A DNA stretch of 64,000 nt from Hyphomonas sp. GTDB taxonomy: Bacteria; Pseudomonadota; Alphaproteobacteria; Caulobacterales; Hyphomonadaceae. The stretch's first letter is position 1, and every line of letters starts with the position of its first letter. The position numbers and the translations under genes are program-made. The notes beneath the pieces were generated by a model, which worked only from the letters and a program-made list of their open reading frames with translations, was not told where the DNA came from and searched no databases. The stretch lies in NCBI RefSeq assembly GCF_017792385.1, contig NZ_CP051230.1, positions 3,100,001 through 3,164,000 on the forward strand, read 5' to 3'. This document shows positions 18,144-26,085 of the stretch, in pieces.

Positions 18144-18264
18144 AATATCGGATCTATGCAATCGCGCTGAACTGCATTTGACCTGCAGGCGTATCGCTAT
18201 CGTGCATTTGGACGCCTCCGTATGGAGCCGTAAAGGACCTCTTCAACGAATGCCGTGACGCGCT

Positions 18265-18780
18265 TCAGCTATTCGGGCAGCGCTTTTCCCGGGCATCGAT
18301 CGTATACCCTATCACCGGATAGCTCTTTTCCCGATTATCCATCGTGGGATTGTCCGGCGGGGCATATTTCCTGTCGATACGGGTGATCCGGAGATATTTT
18401 CCAGCGCCGATTTTCAGTCTCTTTTTCACTTCGATGTCGAAATTCTGAGGGATGATATCAATCTTGCAAAACTCACCCGAAGAGCAGGCGGTTCGTTTCG
18501 GTGAAGCATCGGCTTCACTCGTATGCCGACCGGAAACAGTTCCCACCTTGTAGGGGACCGCATCGAGCCAGTCTGCTCCATCAAAGGTCATGAATTTGAC
18601 GGGATAGTCAGAGCAGTTCTTTACGCGAATATGGACATCAGCGTGCGCCGCTGAGGTAGCCATGCTGGAGAGCATGATGACTGCCAAACACGAACAGGCC
18701 GCCTTTCGGAACAGGCCGGCCACCGCCGGAGATCTGACAATGCCATGAATGGGATGAACGCTGTCGCGGCTCCTCGGCAT
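18265..18780 (-). CDS. Small exported protein of unknown family, paralogue of the 19167-19646 product
   Basis: Start uncertain: the ATG ending at 18780 gives 171 residues, while a GTG at about 18723 would shorten the leader. The N-terminal region (FRKAACSCLAVIMLSSMATSAAHA) is an export signal. The mature part begins DVHIRVKNCSDYPVKFMTFDGADW and has cysteines at NCSD, RTACSSGEFC and REKRCPNS, suggesting disulphides. It shares an order of motifs with its neighbour: ADVxxxVKNC, then TFDGxDxL, G-T-x-S-x-x-H, C-x2-G-x2-C, and IGxxxYxRI. I do not recognise the family. It looks like a small secreted beta-sandwich protein. The open frame continues far upstream, but that part does not look coding. Confidence 0.55.
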   Translation of the reverse strand: MPRSRDSVHPIHGIVRSPAVAGLFRKAACSCLAVIMLSSMATSAAHADVHIRVKNCSDYPVKFMTFDGADWLDAVPYKVGTVSGRHTSEADASPKRTACSSGEFCKIDIIPQNFDIEVKKRLKIGAGKYLRITRIDRKYAPPDNPTMDNREKSYPVIGYTIDAREKRCPNS

Positions 18781-19166
18781 GTCCCTGGTTTGCGTATGGA
18801 AGCGATTTAACTGACCGTTCGGTCGAACTCTTCGGATGATCACTTTGAGAGTCCTCATGCATTCTGGCGTCAGGTGAAAAGAGCGACAAAGCTTTCGCTG
18901 CTCGCGTTCAAGTTGGTAGACCTCGGTTCGGGAGTGCACGGAATAAGTCGGATGCGGCATCCGCTGGAGCGGCGGGCTTCGGTGTATGCTGGAACCGATC
19001 GCGAGCACAGTTTTCCCGATTGATTTCCAAGTAGTCTTTTCTTTCCGTGCCGCGCGAGTGGGGTGGCTTTGTGCGATGTGATTGCCTTGCCCTTGTCTCG
19101 ATCGACGGAGATACAGGACGACTGCGAGTCTGTTCGCCAGGAGTGTTTGGGCGAACAGCATCTGTT
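18781..19166. other. Intergenic stretch with no convincing gene
   Basis: About 390 bases between the two paralogous exported-protein genes. A minus-strand frame stays open here in continuity with the downstream gene, but its translation is Arg/His/Ser-rich with no domain-like pattern, so I treat it as non-coding or leader sequence. No clear hairpin, box or small gene was seen. Confidence 0.5.
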
Positions 19167-19646
19167 TCACTCCGCTGCCAATGAGGCGTAGCTGTCGGTC
19201 GGGTCGTCACAACGTTCAGTTCCGCTGGAAAGAGTGAATCGCAAAGCGTATTGTGTGCCTTCCCGCGCAGCGATTGCGGGGTCATCATATTCGAACTGCA
19301 CCAACGAGATGATGCGCATGTAAACGTTCTTGCCGATATTGTACTTGAAGGTCTTGTTGAAAAATTCTGAGGGGTGCAGGTAAAGCTGGCAATGGGAACC
19401 GGTCTCGCAAGATATCGTGTGGAACCGTGTGTCACTTTCGCCAGACTTCTCAGCCGGGTGGAAAGCTGAAAGTGTTCCATGACTGGCCTGGATGATGCGC
19501 AAACTGTCCCCTCCATCAAAGGTCCAGTACCCGATTGACTGATCCGTACAGTTTTTGACGTGAAACCGGACGTCAGCATGGGAGGGAGATCCGAGAGCGG
19601 AGGTTAGACTTAGGATCAGAAGCAAAAGCAGCAGCTTGAGACGCAT
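19167..19646 (-). CDS. Small exported protein of unknown family (tandem paralogue)
   Basis: 159 residues from the ATG ending at 19646, with a strong cleavable signal (LKLLLLLLILSLTSALGSPSHA). The mature protein starts DVRFHVKNCTDQSIGYWTFDGGDSLRIIQASHGTLSAFH and continues SCETGSHCQLYLHPSEFFN, IGKNVYMRIISLVQFEYDDPAI, TERCDDP. Five cysteines are at positions paralleling those of the 18265-18780 product, so the two are tandem duplicates that have diverged strongly. The function is unknown. Both are on the minus strand, separated by about 390 bases, and divergent from the lipoprotein gene at 19880. Confidence 0.6.
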   Translation of the reverse strand: MRLKLLLLLLILSLTSALGSPSHADVRFHVKNCTDQSIGYWTFDGGDSLRIIQASHGTLSAFHPAEKSGESDTRFHTISCETGSHCQLYLHPSEFFNKTFKYNIGKNVYMRIISLVQFEYDDPAIAAREGTQYALRFTLSSGTERCDDPTDSYASLAAE

Positions 19647-19836
19647 ATGATCAATCCCCCGGGCCGATACCATCAGGCGTTTGGTCCTGACTCGAGCCCG
19701 TTATCTGTTGCCGGAAATCTTTGTCCGGATGAAAAGGTGAAACCAGATTATGGACAGAGTCTGCTGTCGCGTCTTGCCGAAACTGGCGCTTCGATCCGCT
19801 TTCTAGTTGCATGCAGGTCTCAATCGGTCCGGCAGG

Positions 19837-19850
19837 TTGACGCCGGTCAA
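19837..19850 (+). promoter_or_regulatory. Possible FNR/FixK-type box (or promoter -35 element)
   Basis: TTGACGCCGGTCAA is a perfect TTGAC-N4-GTCAA dyad, 30 bases before the ATG at 19880 and 66 before an alternative GTG start at 19916. The TTGACG half could equally be a -35 hexamer, and the spacing suits activation only if the GTG start is used. Confidence 0.3.
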
Positions 19851-19879
19851 TTTGGCTTCTGGTGTTCCATGGCAGCCTC

Positions 19880-20383
19880 ATGTCTCCGTCAAGATTGTTT
19901 CGAAAGACGAGATCGGTGTTCGGTTCCCGCACGACATATGCGCTGTTGAGTATCACGCTGGCTCTGGCTACGGCCTGTGCAACGGCCACGCCCTATCAAC
20001 AAGCCGAGCGAGGCTATGGCTACAGTGATCGTCTGCTTTCAGGAGATCGCGCTGAAGTCAGCTTTCGTGGCAATACACATACAAGCCGACAGGATGTGGA
20101 ACTCTTCCTGCTGTACCGCTCTGCGGAACTGGCTCGATCAAGAGGCGCCGAAACATTCCGGTTCGTGAACCGGACTGTGAAACAACACAAGGTCGACAAG
20201 CCAAACCCGTGCCATTCGCCCTACTACATGACCTATTTCGCTTATTCGATCGTGAATGTAGAGGAGGAATTCCTCGCCACGGCTGAAGTGGAATTCCTTG
20301 ACTTGCGGCCCGCGTCGGAAACGGAAGGTGTGTTCGAGACGGGGCGCGTCCTGTCGGATCTGGACGCGTGTGTACGGCGCTGA
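19880..20383 (+). CDS. Small lipoprotein resembling the CC0125/CC1285 family
   Basis: 167 residues from ATG 19880. A GTG at 19916 (with AAGACGAG ahead) is an attractive alternative because it leaves a normal 20-residue lipoprotein signal ending LALATAC. The mature region TPYQQAERGYGYSDRLLSGDRAEVSFRGNTHTSRQDVELFLLYRSAELARSRGAETFRFVNR resembles a small lipoprotein family known from Caulobacter, with FRGN and TSRxDVExxLLxRxAEL as signatures. Function unknown. The convergent gene at 20402-20923 encodes a second copy, so this is a family duplicated in place and facing tail to tail. Should be anchored in the inner leaflet of the outer membrane. Confidence 0.68.
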   Translation: MSPSRLFRKTRSVFGSRTTYALLSITLALATACATATPYQQAERGYGYSDRLLSGDRAEVSFRGNTHTSRQDVELFLLYRSAELARSRGAETFRFVNRTVKQHKVDKPNPCHSPYYMTYFAYSIVNVEEEFLATAEVEFLDLRPASETEGVFETGRVLSDLDACVRR

Positions 20384-20401
20384 AAATCCGCGCTCAAGGG
20401 A

Positions 20402-20923
20402 TCACTCGCTGTCACTCCCGATACTGGCCCGAGCCTCTGACGTCACGAAACAATCCCGATAATCTCCGCAATCGGCTTCAGATGAGAGACGGATGGTTGC
20501 AACCGCCTCATACTCGCGTTTCGGGCTCGAATGCCAGGGGCTCTCGAGCTCGTAGATGCCGAAATAGTAGGGGAACGTCGTGTCGGCTGACTGGTGATAG
20601 ATGCAGGTCGTTTCGGGTGTCGTCCGTAGCGTCGTGGTGCAGGTTGTCTCCCGGCCGACGATTGAAAAGCTTCCGGCTTTTTTGGTCTCGGCGATCTCGA
20701 CCATACGTCGGAACAGGCTGTCTTCTACGTCCTGCTGGCTCGTGCCGGCGTTTCCCCGGAAACCGACACGGAAAAGGTCTTCAGCGAGAGCCTCGTCTGT
20801 GTAGCCGTGAAGATCACTTGCAGGCTGATACGGCGTAGGTGAAGGCGTCAGGGCGCATCCTGCCACGACACTGGCGGCAATCATGCAGGTGGCGAAATAC
20901 CGGGTTCGATTGAGCGTGCACAT
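20402..20923 (-). CDS. Small lipoprotein, second CC0125/CC1285-like copy
   Basis: 173 residues; the ATG ending at 20923 is preceded by AGGAG. The lipoprotein signal is MIAASVVAGC (Cys23). The mature sequence TPYQPASDLHGYTDEALAEDLFRVGFRGNAGTSQQDVEDSLFRRMVEIAETKKAGSFSIVGRE shares the TPYQ.A, GY, FRGN..TS.QDVE..L..R..E.A pattern with the convergent neighbour. The C-terminal half adds two cysteine pairs (TTCTTT/ETTC, EADCGDYRDC). Function unknown; exported and membrane-anchored. Only 18 bases separate the two stop codons. Confidence 0.68.
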   Translation of the reverse strand: MCTLNRTRYFATCMIAASVVAGCALTPSPTPYQPASDLHGYTDEALAEDLFRVGFRGNAGTSQQDVEDSLFRRMVEIAETKKAGSFSIVGRETTCTTTLRTTPETTCIYHQSADTTFPYYFGIYELESPWHSSPKREYEAVATIRLSSEADCGDYRDCFVTSEARASIGSDSE

Positions 20924-20995
20924 GAGTCATGAGTCTCCTTTTGGCGGGCGTGATGGGCTATCTGAAGTCGGCACTTCGGGGCGGAAGTTTCCCGA

Positions 20996-21502
20996 TCAGG
21001 TCGGAATGAGCCATTTGTGCTGCATGCTTTCGCGTGTATCGGCGATGTCCGTATCGTCGACTGTCATTGTATCCGTGTGTCCAAATCCCAGGCTGTAGTC
21101 GAGAATGGACAGAATGGTCGGAGTTATGCGGAAGAAGGCGGGTGGGATGCCTTCCATTGGGTCCATGTTCGCGATCTGGGGGAACCGCTTCAGCATCATG
21201 CCGACGATCTCTGCGCTCTCTTCCTCTGTCGTCATTTCCGTTGCCCGGGCGGCCATGGACAGGCCGCGAATGTGATCCCAGTCGGAATAGGGCGGCGTCA
21301 CTGTCAGCGAGACCCTCGGGTCGCGGCGCATGTTTCTCGCTTTCTGGGAGTCCCGGCCCACACCGATGAACAGGGTCAGTCCGTCATGGACGAAAGACAC
21401 CGTGGTATTCTGGGGAAAGCCGTCGTGTCGAACAGTCGCGATGGCCAGATCATTGCTGGCGTCCAGAATGGCGATTGCCTTCTTTTCCAGGTCGGACTTC
21501 AT
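20996..21502 (-). CDS. Pyridoxamine-5'-phosphate-oxidase-like (split-barrel flavin/F420-type) protein
   Basis: Start at the ATG ending at 21502, which has GGAGG eight bases ahead; 168 residues. The split-barrel fold is indicated by AILDASNDLAIATVRHDGFPQNTTVSFVHDGLTLFIGVGRDSQKARNMRRDPRVSLTVTPP, the usual run of strands that binds flavin, F420 or haem in the PPOX superfamily. The true PdxH substrate signature is not evident, so it is a general oxidoreductase or cofactor-binding protein. Such genes are common in low-oxygen and dormancy regulons. A 22-base perfect palindrome containing an FNR box lies about 60 bases upstream, a strong hint of oxygen control. Confidence 0.75.
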   Translation of the reverse strand: MKSDLEKKAIAILDASNDLAIATVRHDGFPQNTTVSFVHDGLTLFIGVGRDSQKARNMRRDPRVSLTVTPPYSDWDHIRGLSMAARATEMTTEEESAEIVGMMLKRFPQIANMDPMEGIPPAFFRITPTILSILDYSLGFGHTDTMTVDDTDIADTRESMQHKWLIPT

Positions 21503-21555
21503 GGCTGGAACCTCCGTCATATGGCGTCTTCAGAATGGAACGGGTCAAGCCGGAC

Positions 21556-21577
21556 CGCCTTGATGCTGATCAAGGCG
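21556..21577 (-). promoter_or_regulatory. FNR/FixK-type box inside a 22-base perfect dyad
   Basis: The core TTGATGCTGATCAA (21560-21573) matches TTGAT-N4-ATCAA exactly, and the symmetry extends four more bases on each side (CGCC/GGCG). Its centre is about 64 bases before the PPOX-protein start at 21502, consistent with activation of that gene. Confidence 0.7.
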
Positions 21578-21604
21578 TTGAGAATTCAGGCATGCCGCGC
21601 GGCG

Positions 21605-24292
21605 TCACGTGCGTTGAATGGCAAGCCGCAACTGTTTCTCCACTTCCAGCAATCCGAAAACGGCAATTCCTGCGCCGAGAACGATGCCGGCATGTTTTAG
21701 CGGAAGGCCTGTGGTGCCAAACACGGCCTGGGCCGTCGGCCAATAGGTCGCGGCCAACTGACCCGCAACAACCACACACAAGGCGATCCAGATAGCCGGG
21801 GTGCCGCGCAGTCCGGCAAGTGTGGTGGACGCGCCGTGTTGGTACCGGACAAAGAACAGGTAGGCGACCTGCAATACGACCAGGCCGTTGAAGGCCACGG
21901 TTCGGGCAAGGTCGAGCGATCCGGTCTCGTTGAGCGTGTAAGTGAAGATTCCAAAGATGGCGGCTGCGAACAACAGGGTTGCCACGACGATATCTCCAAG
22001 CAGGCCGGCATCCAGAAGAGGCGTTGTCCGCTTGCGGGGCGGCGCGCTCATTGTCCCGGGTTCGAGCGGCTCGAAGGCGAGGGCCAGCCCGAGCGTCATC
22101 TCGGTAATCAGATTGATCCACAGGATCTGGATGGGGGTGATCGGCAGGACAAGACCAAACAGGAGCGCCAGAATCACGACGCTGGATTCCCCGCCGCCGG
22201 TCGGCAGTGTCCACCGGATCAGTTTCCGGATATTGTCATAGACCCTTCTGCCTTCAGTGACGGCGGCGGCAATGGAGGCAAAATTGTCGTCCGCAAGCAC
22301 TATGGCAGCGGACTCCTTGGCGGCTTCGCTGCCTTTCTGTCCCATGGCCACACCGACATCCGCCCGCTTGAGCGCGGGCGCATCGTTCACGCCATCGCCG
22401 GTCATGGCCACGATCAGGTCCTGGCTCTGGAGAGCCTTGACGAGACGCAGTTTGTGTTCGGGACTGGTCCGGGCAAAGACATTGGTGTCGCGAACCGCAG
22501 AAGCCAGCGCGACATCGTCCAGATGATCCAGATCGCGGCCCTCAAGCACGTGCCCAGGAGTTTCCAGCCCGATCTCGGCGGCAATGGCCGTGGCCGTGCC
22601 CGCATGATCACCTGTGATCATCTTGACCTGAATACCGGCCGCCCGGCACTCCGCGACCGCGCGGATCGCTTCCGGGCGGGGAGGGTCGGCCAGACCTGCC
22701 AGGCCTATGAAGGTCAGATGACCTGACAGCGCTTCCGGACCCAGTTCCGTTTCGGTCGCATTCTTCAGTGTGGCAAGGGCGAGGACCCGCATGCCACGCG
22801 CGGCGAAGCGGTCCGTGACGGCACGAATTTCCCTGCGATCGATGGGAATGGCTGAACCATCAGCGTCCAGCATGTCGGAGCAAAGCCCCGTAATGGCCTC
22901 GGGCGCGCCTTTGACATGCAGCACTTCGCTGTCGCCATCCCGGTTCCGGGTCACCATCAGGCGATGGCGGGAATCGAAAGGCAACACATCAAGACGGGTT
23001 TGCTCGGTACGCAGTGCCTCAGGATCCGGCAGCACCTTGCCGGCAAGGGCCAGAAGGGCGCCCTCCATGGGGTCCCCGGTCAGCGCCCAACCCGTCGGCT
23101 GTTTCAGCAATCGTGAGTCATTGCACAGGGCGGCCGTTATGGCGAAGGTGTGCAGAGGGCAGGTCGCGGAAAGCTGTGGACGAGGGGAGAGGAGTCCTGT
23201 CGGGGAGTATCCCTCTCCGGACACATCATATGACTGGCCCGCCGTCCACACTGCACGCACAACCATCTCGTTTCGGGTCAGCGTGCCGGTCTTGTCCGTA
23301 CAGATAACAGAAACGGCGCCAAGCGTCTCGATTGCCGGCAGGCGCCGGACTATGGCGTGCTTGCGGGCCATGGCGCGGACACCGATGGCCATCGTGATCG
23401 TCAGGACGGCCGGCAGGCCTTCCGGAATGGCTGCGACCGACAAACCCACCACGGACATGAACGTGTCCGTAAAATCGTCCTCTCGAATGAACACGCCATA
23501 GGACAACAATGCTGCTCCCATCAGCAGAATCAGCACGGTCAGCCAGCGTGCAAACGCATTCATCTGACCGAGAAGCGGTGTCTGAAGCGTGTCCACCGAG
23601 GACAGCATGCCGCTCACATGCCCGATTTCTGTCCGGGGGCCGATGGCTGTGACCACACCTTGGGCCTGTCCGGCGGTAACGATGGTACCGCCAAATGCTA
23701 TGCAGGTCCGTTCCCCAAGTGGTGCGTCTTCGCGTACTGGCTCAATGGCCTTGTTCACTGGAACAGACTCGCCGGTCAGGAGCGCTTCCTGCACTTGCAG
23801 GCCGTGCACCTCGAATAGCCTCAGATCAGCCGGCACCCGGTCTCCGGCTTCAACGAACACACTGTCCCCCGGCACCAATTGCTCGGCGTCCAGGGTAATC
23901 CGGCGTCCGTCCCGCACCACGTGCGCGTGCGGCGACAGCATGGTTTCGATCGCTTCGAGTGCGGCAGCAGCGCGGCCTTCCTGCACGAAGCCGATGATGG
24001 CATTGGCGAGGACGACAAACAGGATGACCGCGGAGTCGATGGGCTGGCCGAGCCACCAGGTGACGATGGCCGCGACAATCAGCACATAGATCAGCGCGTT
24101 ATGGAAGTGAGACAGAAACCGGAGGACAATCGGTGTCTTGCGCGCGCGGGGAATCCGGTTCGCCCCATGAATGTCCTGCCGTATCGCGGCGTCGGCGCTG
24201 GAGAGACCCTCTCGGCTGGTTCCGAATTGCTCCAGGACCGCATCAACCGTTTTGGCATGCGTGACAACTTCTGAAGGACGGCCTGCGGTCAT
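21605..24292 (-). CDS. Cation-transporting P-type ATPase (type II-like)
   Basis: Start taken at the ATG ending at 24292 (GGAG eight bases ahead), giving 895 residues; a longer start at 24373 is possible. All P-type hallmarks are present: TGES (EALLTGESVPV), PEGLP in TM4, the phosphorylated Asp in ICTDKTGTLTRNE, and TGDGVNDAPALKRADVGVAMG. An N-terminal cation-ATPase domain precedes TM1-2. The TM6 segment reads LWINLITEMTLGLALAFEP, whereas Ca2+ pumps usually have NLVTDG there, so the ion is probably not assignable as Ca2+. It is divergent from a universal stress protein, and an FNR-type box sits between them; homologues in dormancy/low-oxygen regulons (such as mycobacterial CtpF) keep similar company. 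Confidence 0.85.
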   Translation of the reverse strand: MTAGRPSEVVTHAKTVDAVLEQFGTSREGLSSADAAIRQDIHGANRIPRARKTPIVLRFLSHFHNALIYVLIVAAIVTWWLGQPIDSAVILFVVLANAIIGFVQEGRAAAALEAIETMLSPHAHVVRDGRRITLDAEQLVPGDSVFVEAGDRVPADLRLFEVHGLQVQEALLTGESVPVNKAIEPVREDAPLGERTCIAFGGTIVTAGQAQGVVTAIGPRTEIGHVSGMLSSVDTLQTPLLGQMNAFARWLTVLILLMGAALLSYGVFIREDDFTDTFMSVVGLSVAAIPEGLPAVLTITMAIGVRAMARKHAIVRRLPAIETLGAVSVICTDKTGTLTRNEMVVRAVWTAGQSYDVSGEGYSPTGLLSPRPQLSATCPLHTFAITAALCNDSRLLKQPTGWALTGDPMEGALLALAGKVLPDPEALRTEQTRLDVLPFDSRHRLMVTRNRDGDSEVLHVKGAPEAITGLCSDMLDADGSAIPIDRREIRAVTDRFAARGMRVLALATLKNATETELGPEALSGHLTFIGLAGLADPPRPEAIRAVAECRAAGIQVKMITGDHAGTATAIAAEIGLETPGHVLEGRDLDHLDDVALASAVRDTNVFARTSPEHKLRLVKALQSQDLIVAMTGDGVNDAPALKRADVGVAMGQKGSEAAKESAAIVLADDNFASIAAAVTEGRRVYDNIRKLIRWTLPTGGGESSVVILALLFGLVLPITPIQILWINLITEMTLGLALAFEPLEPGTMSAPPRKRTTPLLDAGLLGDIVVATLLFAAAIFGIFTYTLNETGSLDLARTVAFNGLVVLQVAYLFFVRYQHGASTTLAGLRGTPAIWIALCVVVAGQLAATYWPTAQAVFGTTGLPLKHAGIVLGAGIAVFGLLEVEKQLRLAIQRT

Positions 24293-24378
24293 GGATCGGC
24301 TCCAGGCGGCGAAGCGGAAACGGGACCCGGCCTGAAGGGCGGGTTTCAAGTCCCTAGGACGGTGGATCGCCACTCCGT

Positions 24379-24392
24379 TTGATTGGGATCAA
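24379..24392. promoter_or_regulatory. FNR/FixK-type box between the P-type ATPase and the stress protein
   Basis: TTGATTGGGATCAA is an exact TTGAT-N4-ATCAA site. The centre is about 67 bases before the universal stress protein ATG (24453) and about 93 before the preferred ATPase start (24292). That suits a -41.5 activating position for the stress gene with a short leader. Confidence 0.7.
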
Positions 24393-24452
24393 GGCGGGAA
24401 TGCCTGCCTGTGGCGAATTTGGCGCACGATCTGTCAGCCCGGAGGGAGTCGC

Positions 24453-25325
24453 ATGAGCTTCAAGACCATTTTCGTGCCCATGGCGTTTGAGCAAACCGCG
24501 AAAAGCGTGTCCGATGCCGCCCTGAAGATGGCCCATGCCTTTCATGGACATGTCATGGCGCACCATGTCCGCCAACGGTTCGCCTCCTATCCGCCGATGG
24601 AGTTCTTTCCGGCTGCCGCAAGCGCCACGACCATGGCGATGGAAAGCCATGATGAAGCAACCGCAGCCTTTGCCCGCACCATGCGTGTTGCGTTCGAGGA
24701 GCGGTGTGACGAGGATGGTGCGCACATCGTGCCGGTGTCCGAAGCGCTCAAACACAATGGTGTCACGGCCTCATGGTCGGAGGAAACCGGCGCGATGACG
24801 CGAAACTATGCCATGGCGGCTCGGGTCGCGGATCTGGTCGTGATGTCCAATCCGGACCCGAAGGAAATCCTGCTCGAACGGGAGATATTTGAAGAAATTC
24901 TCATGCAGTCCGGCGCTCCCGTGCTGCTTGTGCCACGCGACGGACTGGACGCGGCCCCGCGTCGCCCGCTGGTCGCATGGGATGGCAGCCTTCAGGCATC
25001 CCGCATCCTGCGGTGCGCCTTGCCCCTTCTGCAGATGAGCGAGGAAACCACGCTCCTCACCATCGGCGAAACGGATTTCGGCACGCCCGGCATCGAAGCC
25101 GCCCGGCTCTGGCTGGAACGGGCAGGCGTGAAGGTGAAGAGCCGCACGGTCGAATGGCCCGACCGGCCCATTGCCGAACGGATCCTCAATCAGTGCGAGG
25201 CCACCGGCAGCGACATTGTCCTGATGGGCGGGTATTCGCATTCGCGACTGCGCGAGAGCATGCTGGGAGGGGTCACACTGCACATGCTGCGACACGCCAA
25301 CCAACCCCTTCTCATGATCCACTAG
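24453..25325 (+). CDS. Tandem-domain universal stress protein
   Basis: 290 residues made of two UspA domains (about 1-145 and 160-290). The second has the nucleotide-binding motif in VLMGGYSHSRLRESMLGGVTLHMLRHANQPLLMIH, the usual GGYxHSRLRE...LGGVT form. The first (KTIFVPMAFEQTAKSVSDAALKMA ... VADLVVMSN ... MQSGAPVLLVPRDG) looks degenerate at that site. Proteins of this type help cells survive energy or oxygen limitation. GGAGGGAG precedes the ATG. An exact FNR-type box lies 60 bases upstream. The ABC exporter genes follow in the same direction, ten bases after the stop, so they are probably cotranscribed. Confidence 0.88.
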   Translation: MSFKTIFVPMAFEQTAKSVSDAALKMAHAFHGHVMAHHVRQRFASYPPMEFFPAAASATTMAMESHDEATAAFARTMRVAFEERCDEDGAHIVPVSEALKHNGVTASWSEETGAMTRNYAMAARVADLVVMSNPDPKEILLEREIFEEILMQSGAPVLLVPRDGLDAAPRRPLVAWDGSLQASRILRCALPLLQMSEETTLLTIGETDFGTPGIEAARLWLERAGVKVKSRTVEWPDRPIAERILNQCEATGSDIVLMGGYSHSRLRESMLGGVTLHMLRHANQPLLMIH

Positions 25326-25335
25326 GACCCGAATC

Positions 25336-26085
25336 ATGGCGGATACCGCATTCAGCCTGGATCCCGACCGCACGGCTGAAGCAGACATCCTGCTGTCTGC
25401 GCGTGGACTGACAAAGGTTTATGACACCGGCGAGGTGAAGGTGCAGGCCCTGCGCGGCGTTGACCTCGACGTCTTCCGGGGGGAGCTTCTCGTCATGCTG
25501 GGCGCGTCCGGAAGCGGCAAGTCGACCCTGCTCAACATATTGGGCGGTCTGGACCGACCCAGTGAAGGGGATGTGCTGTTTGAAGGAAAATCGCTGACGC
25601 GGCGGACAGATGCGGGGCTGACCCGCTATCGGCGCAATCATGTCGGTTTCATTTTCCAGTTCTACAATCTCGTGCCAAGCCTGACAGCCCGCGAGAATGT
25701 GGCGCTCGTGACGGAGATCGCGCGCGACCCCATTCCGCCGGAAGATGCGCTGTCCATGGTCGGGCTCGGCAAGCGGCTGGACCATTTTCCGGCTGAACTG
25801 TCCGGCGGGGAACAGCAACGGGTTGCCGTGGCCCGGGCGATTGCCAAACGTCCCTCGCTGCTGTTCTGCGATGAGCCGACCGGCGCGCTCGACAGCACAA
25901 CCGGGATTCAGGTCCTGGAAGCACTCGATCACGTGAATCGCGAGCTCGGCGCCACGACCGTGGTGATCACGCACAATGTGGGGATCGCCGACATGTCGGA
26001 CCGCACCATCCGCCTGTCCGACGGACAGATAGCGGAGACCCGCCAGATTGATCGCGCAAAGAAGCCGTCGGAACTGTCCTGGTGA
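25336..26085 (+). CDS. ABC transporter ATP-binding protein (LolD/MacB-type)
   Basis: 249 residues with Walker A GASGSGKSTLLNILGG, a Q-loop at IFQFYNLVPSLTARENV, signature LSGGEQQRVAVARA, Walker B LLFCDEPTGALD and the H-loop VVITHN. The family drives FtsX-like permeases such as MacB, LolCE and DevC, which work mechanically on periplasmic substrates rather than through a central channel. The last codons overlap the permease start by four bases. Together with the permease and the HlyD-type adaptor it forms a complete DevBCA-like or MacAB-like export module. Being downstream of the stress protein, it may share the FNR-controlled promoter. Confidence 0.9.
   Translation: MADTAFSLDPDRTAEADILLSARGLTKVYDTGEVKVQALRGVDLDVFRGELLVMLGASGSGKSTLLNILGGLDRPSEGDVLFEGKSLTRRTDAGLTRYRRNHVGFIFQFYNLVPSLTARENVALVTEIARDPIPPEDALSMVGLGKRLDHFPAELSGGEQQRVAVARAIAKRPSLLFCDEPTGALDSTTGIQVLEALDHVNRELGATTVVITHNVGIADMSDRTIRLSDGQIAETRQIDRAKKPSELSW

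Noticed and set aside
18781..19170. Open frame extending the 18265-18780 exported protein by 130 residues
   Set aside because: The extension is Arg/His/Ser-rich with no domain pattern, and the export signal only makes sense near the shorter start.
19837..19850. TTGACGCCGGTCAA as a sixth secure FNR-type box
   Set aside because: It is too close to the ATG for activation unless a GTG start is used, and the first half may be a -35 hexamer, so it is listed only at low confidence.
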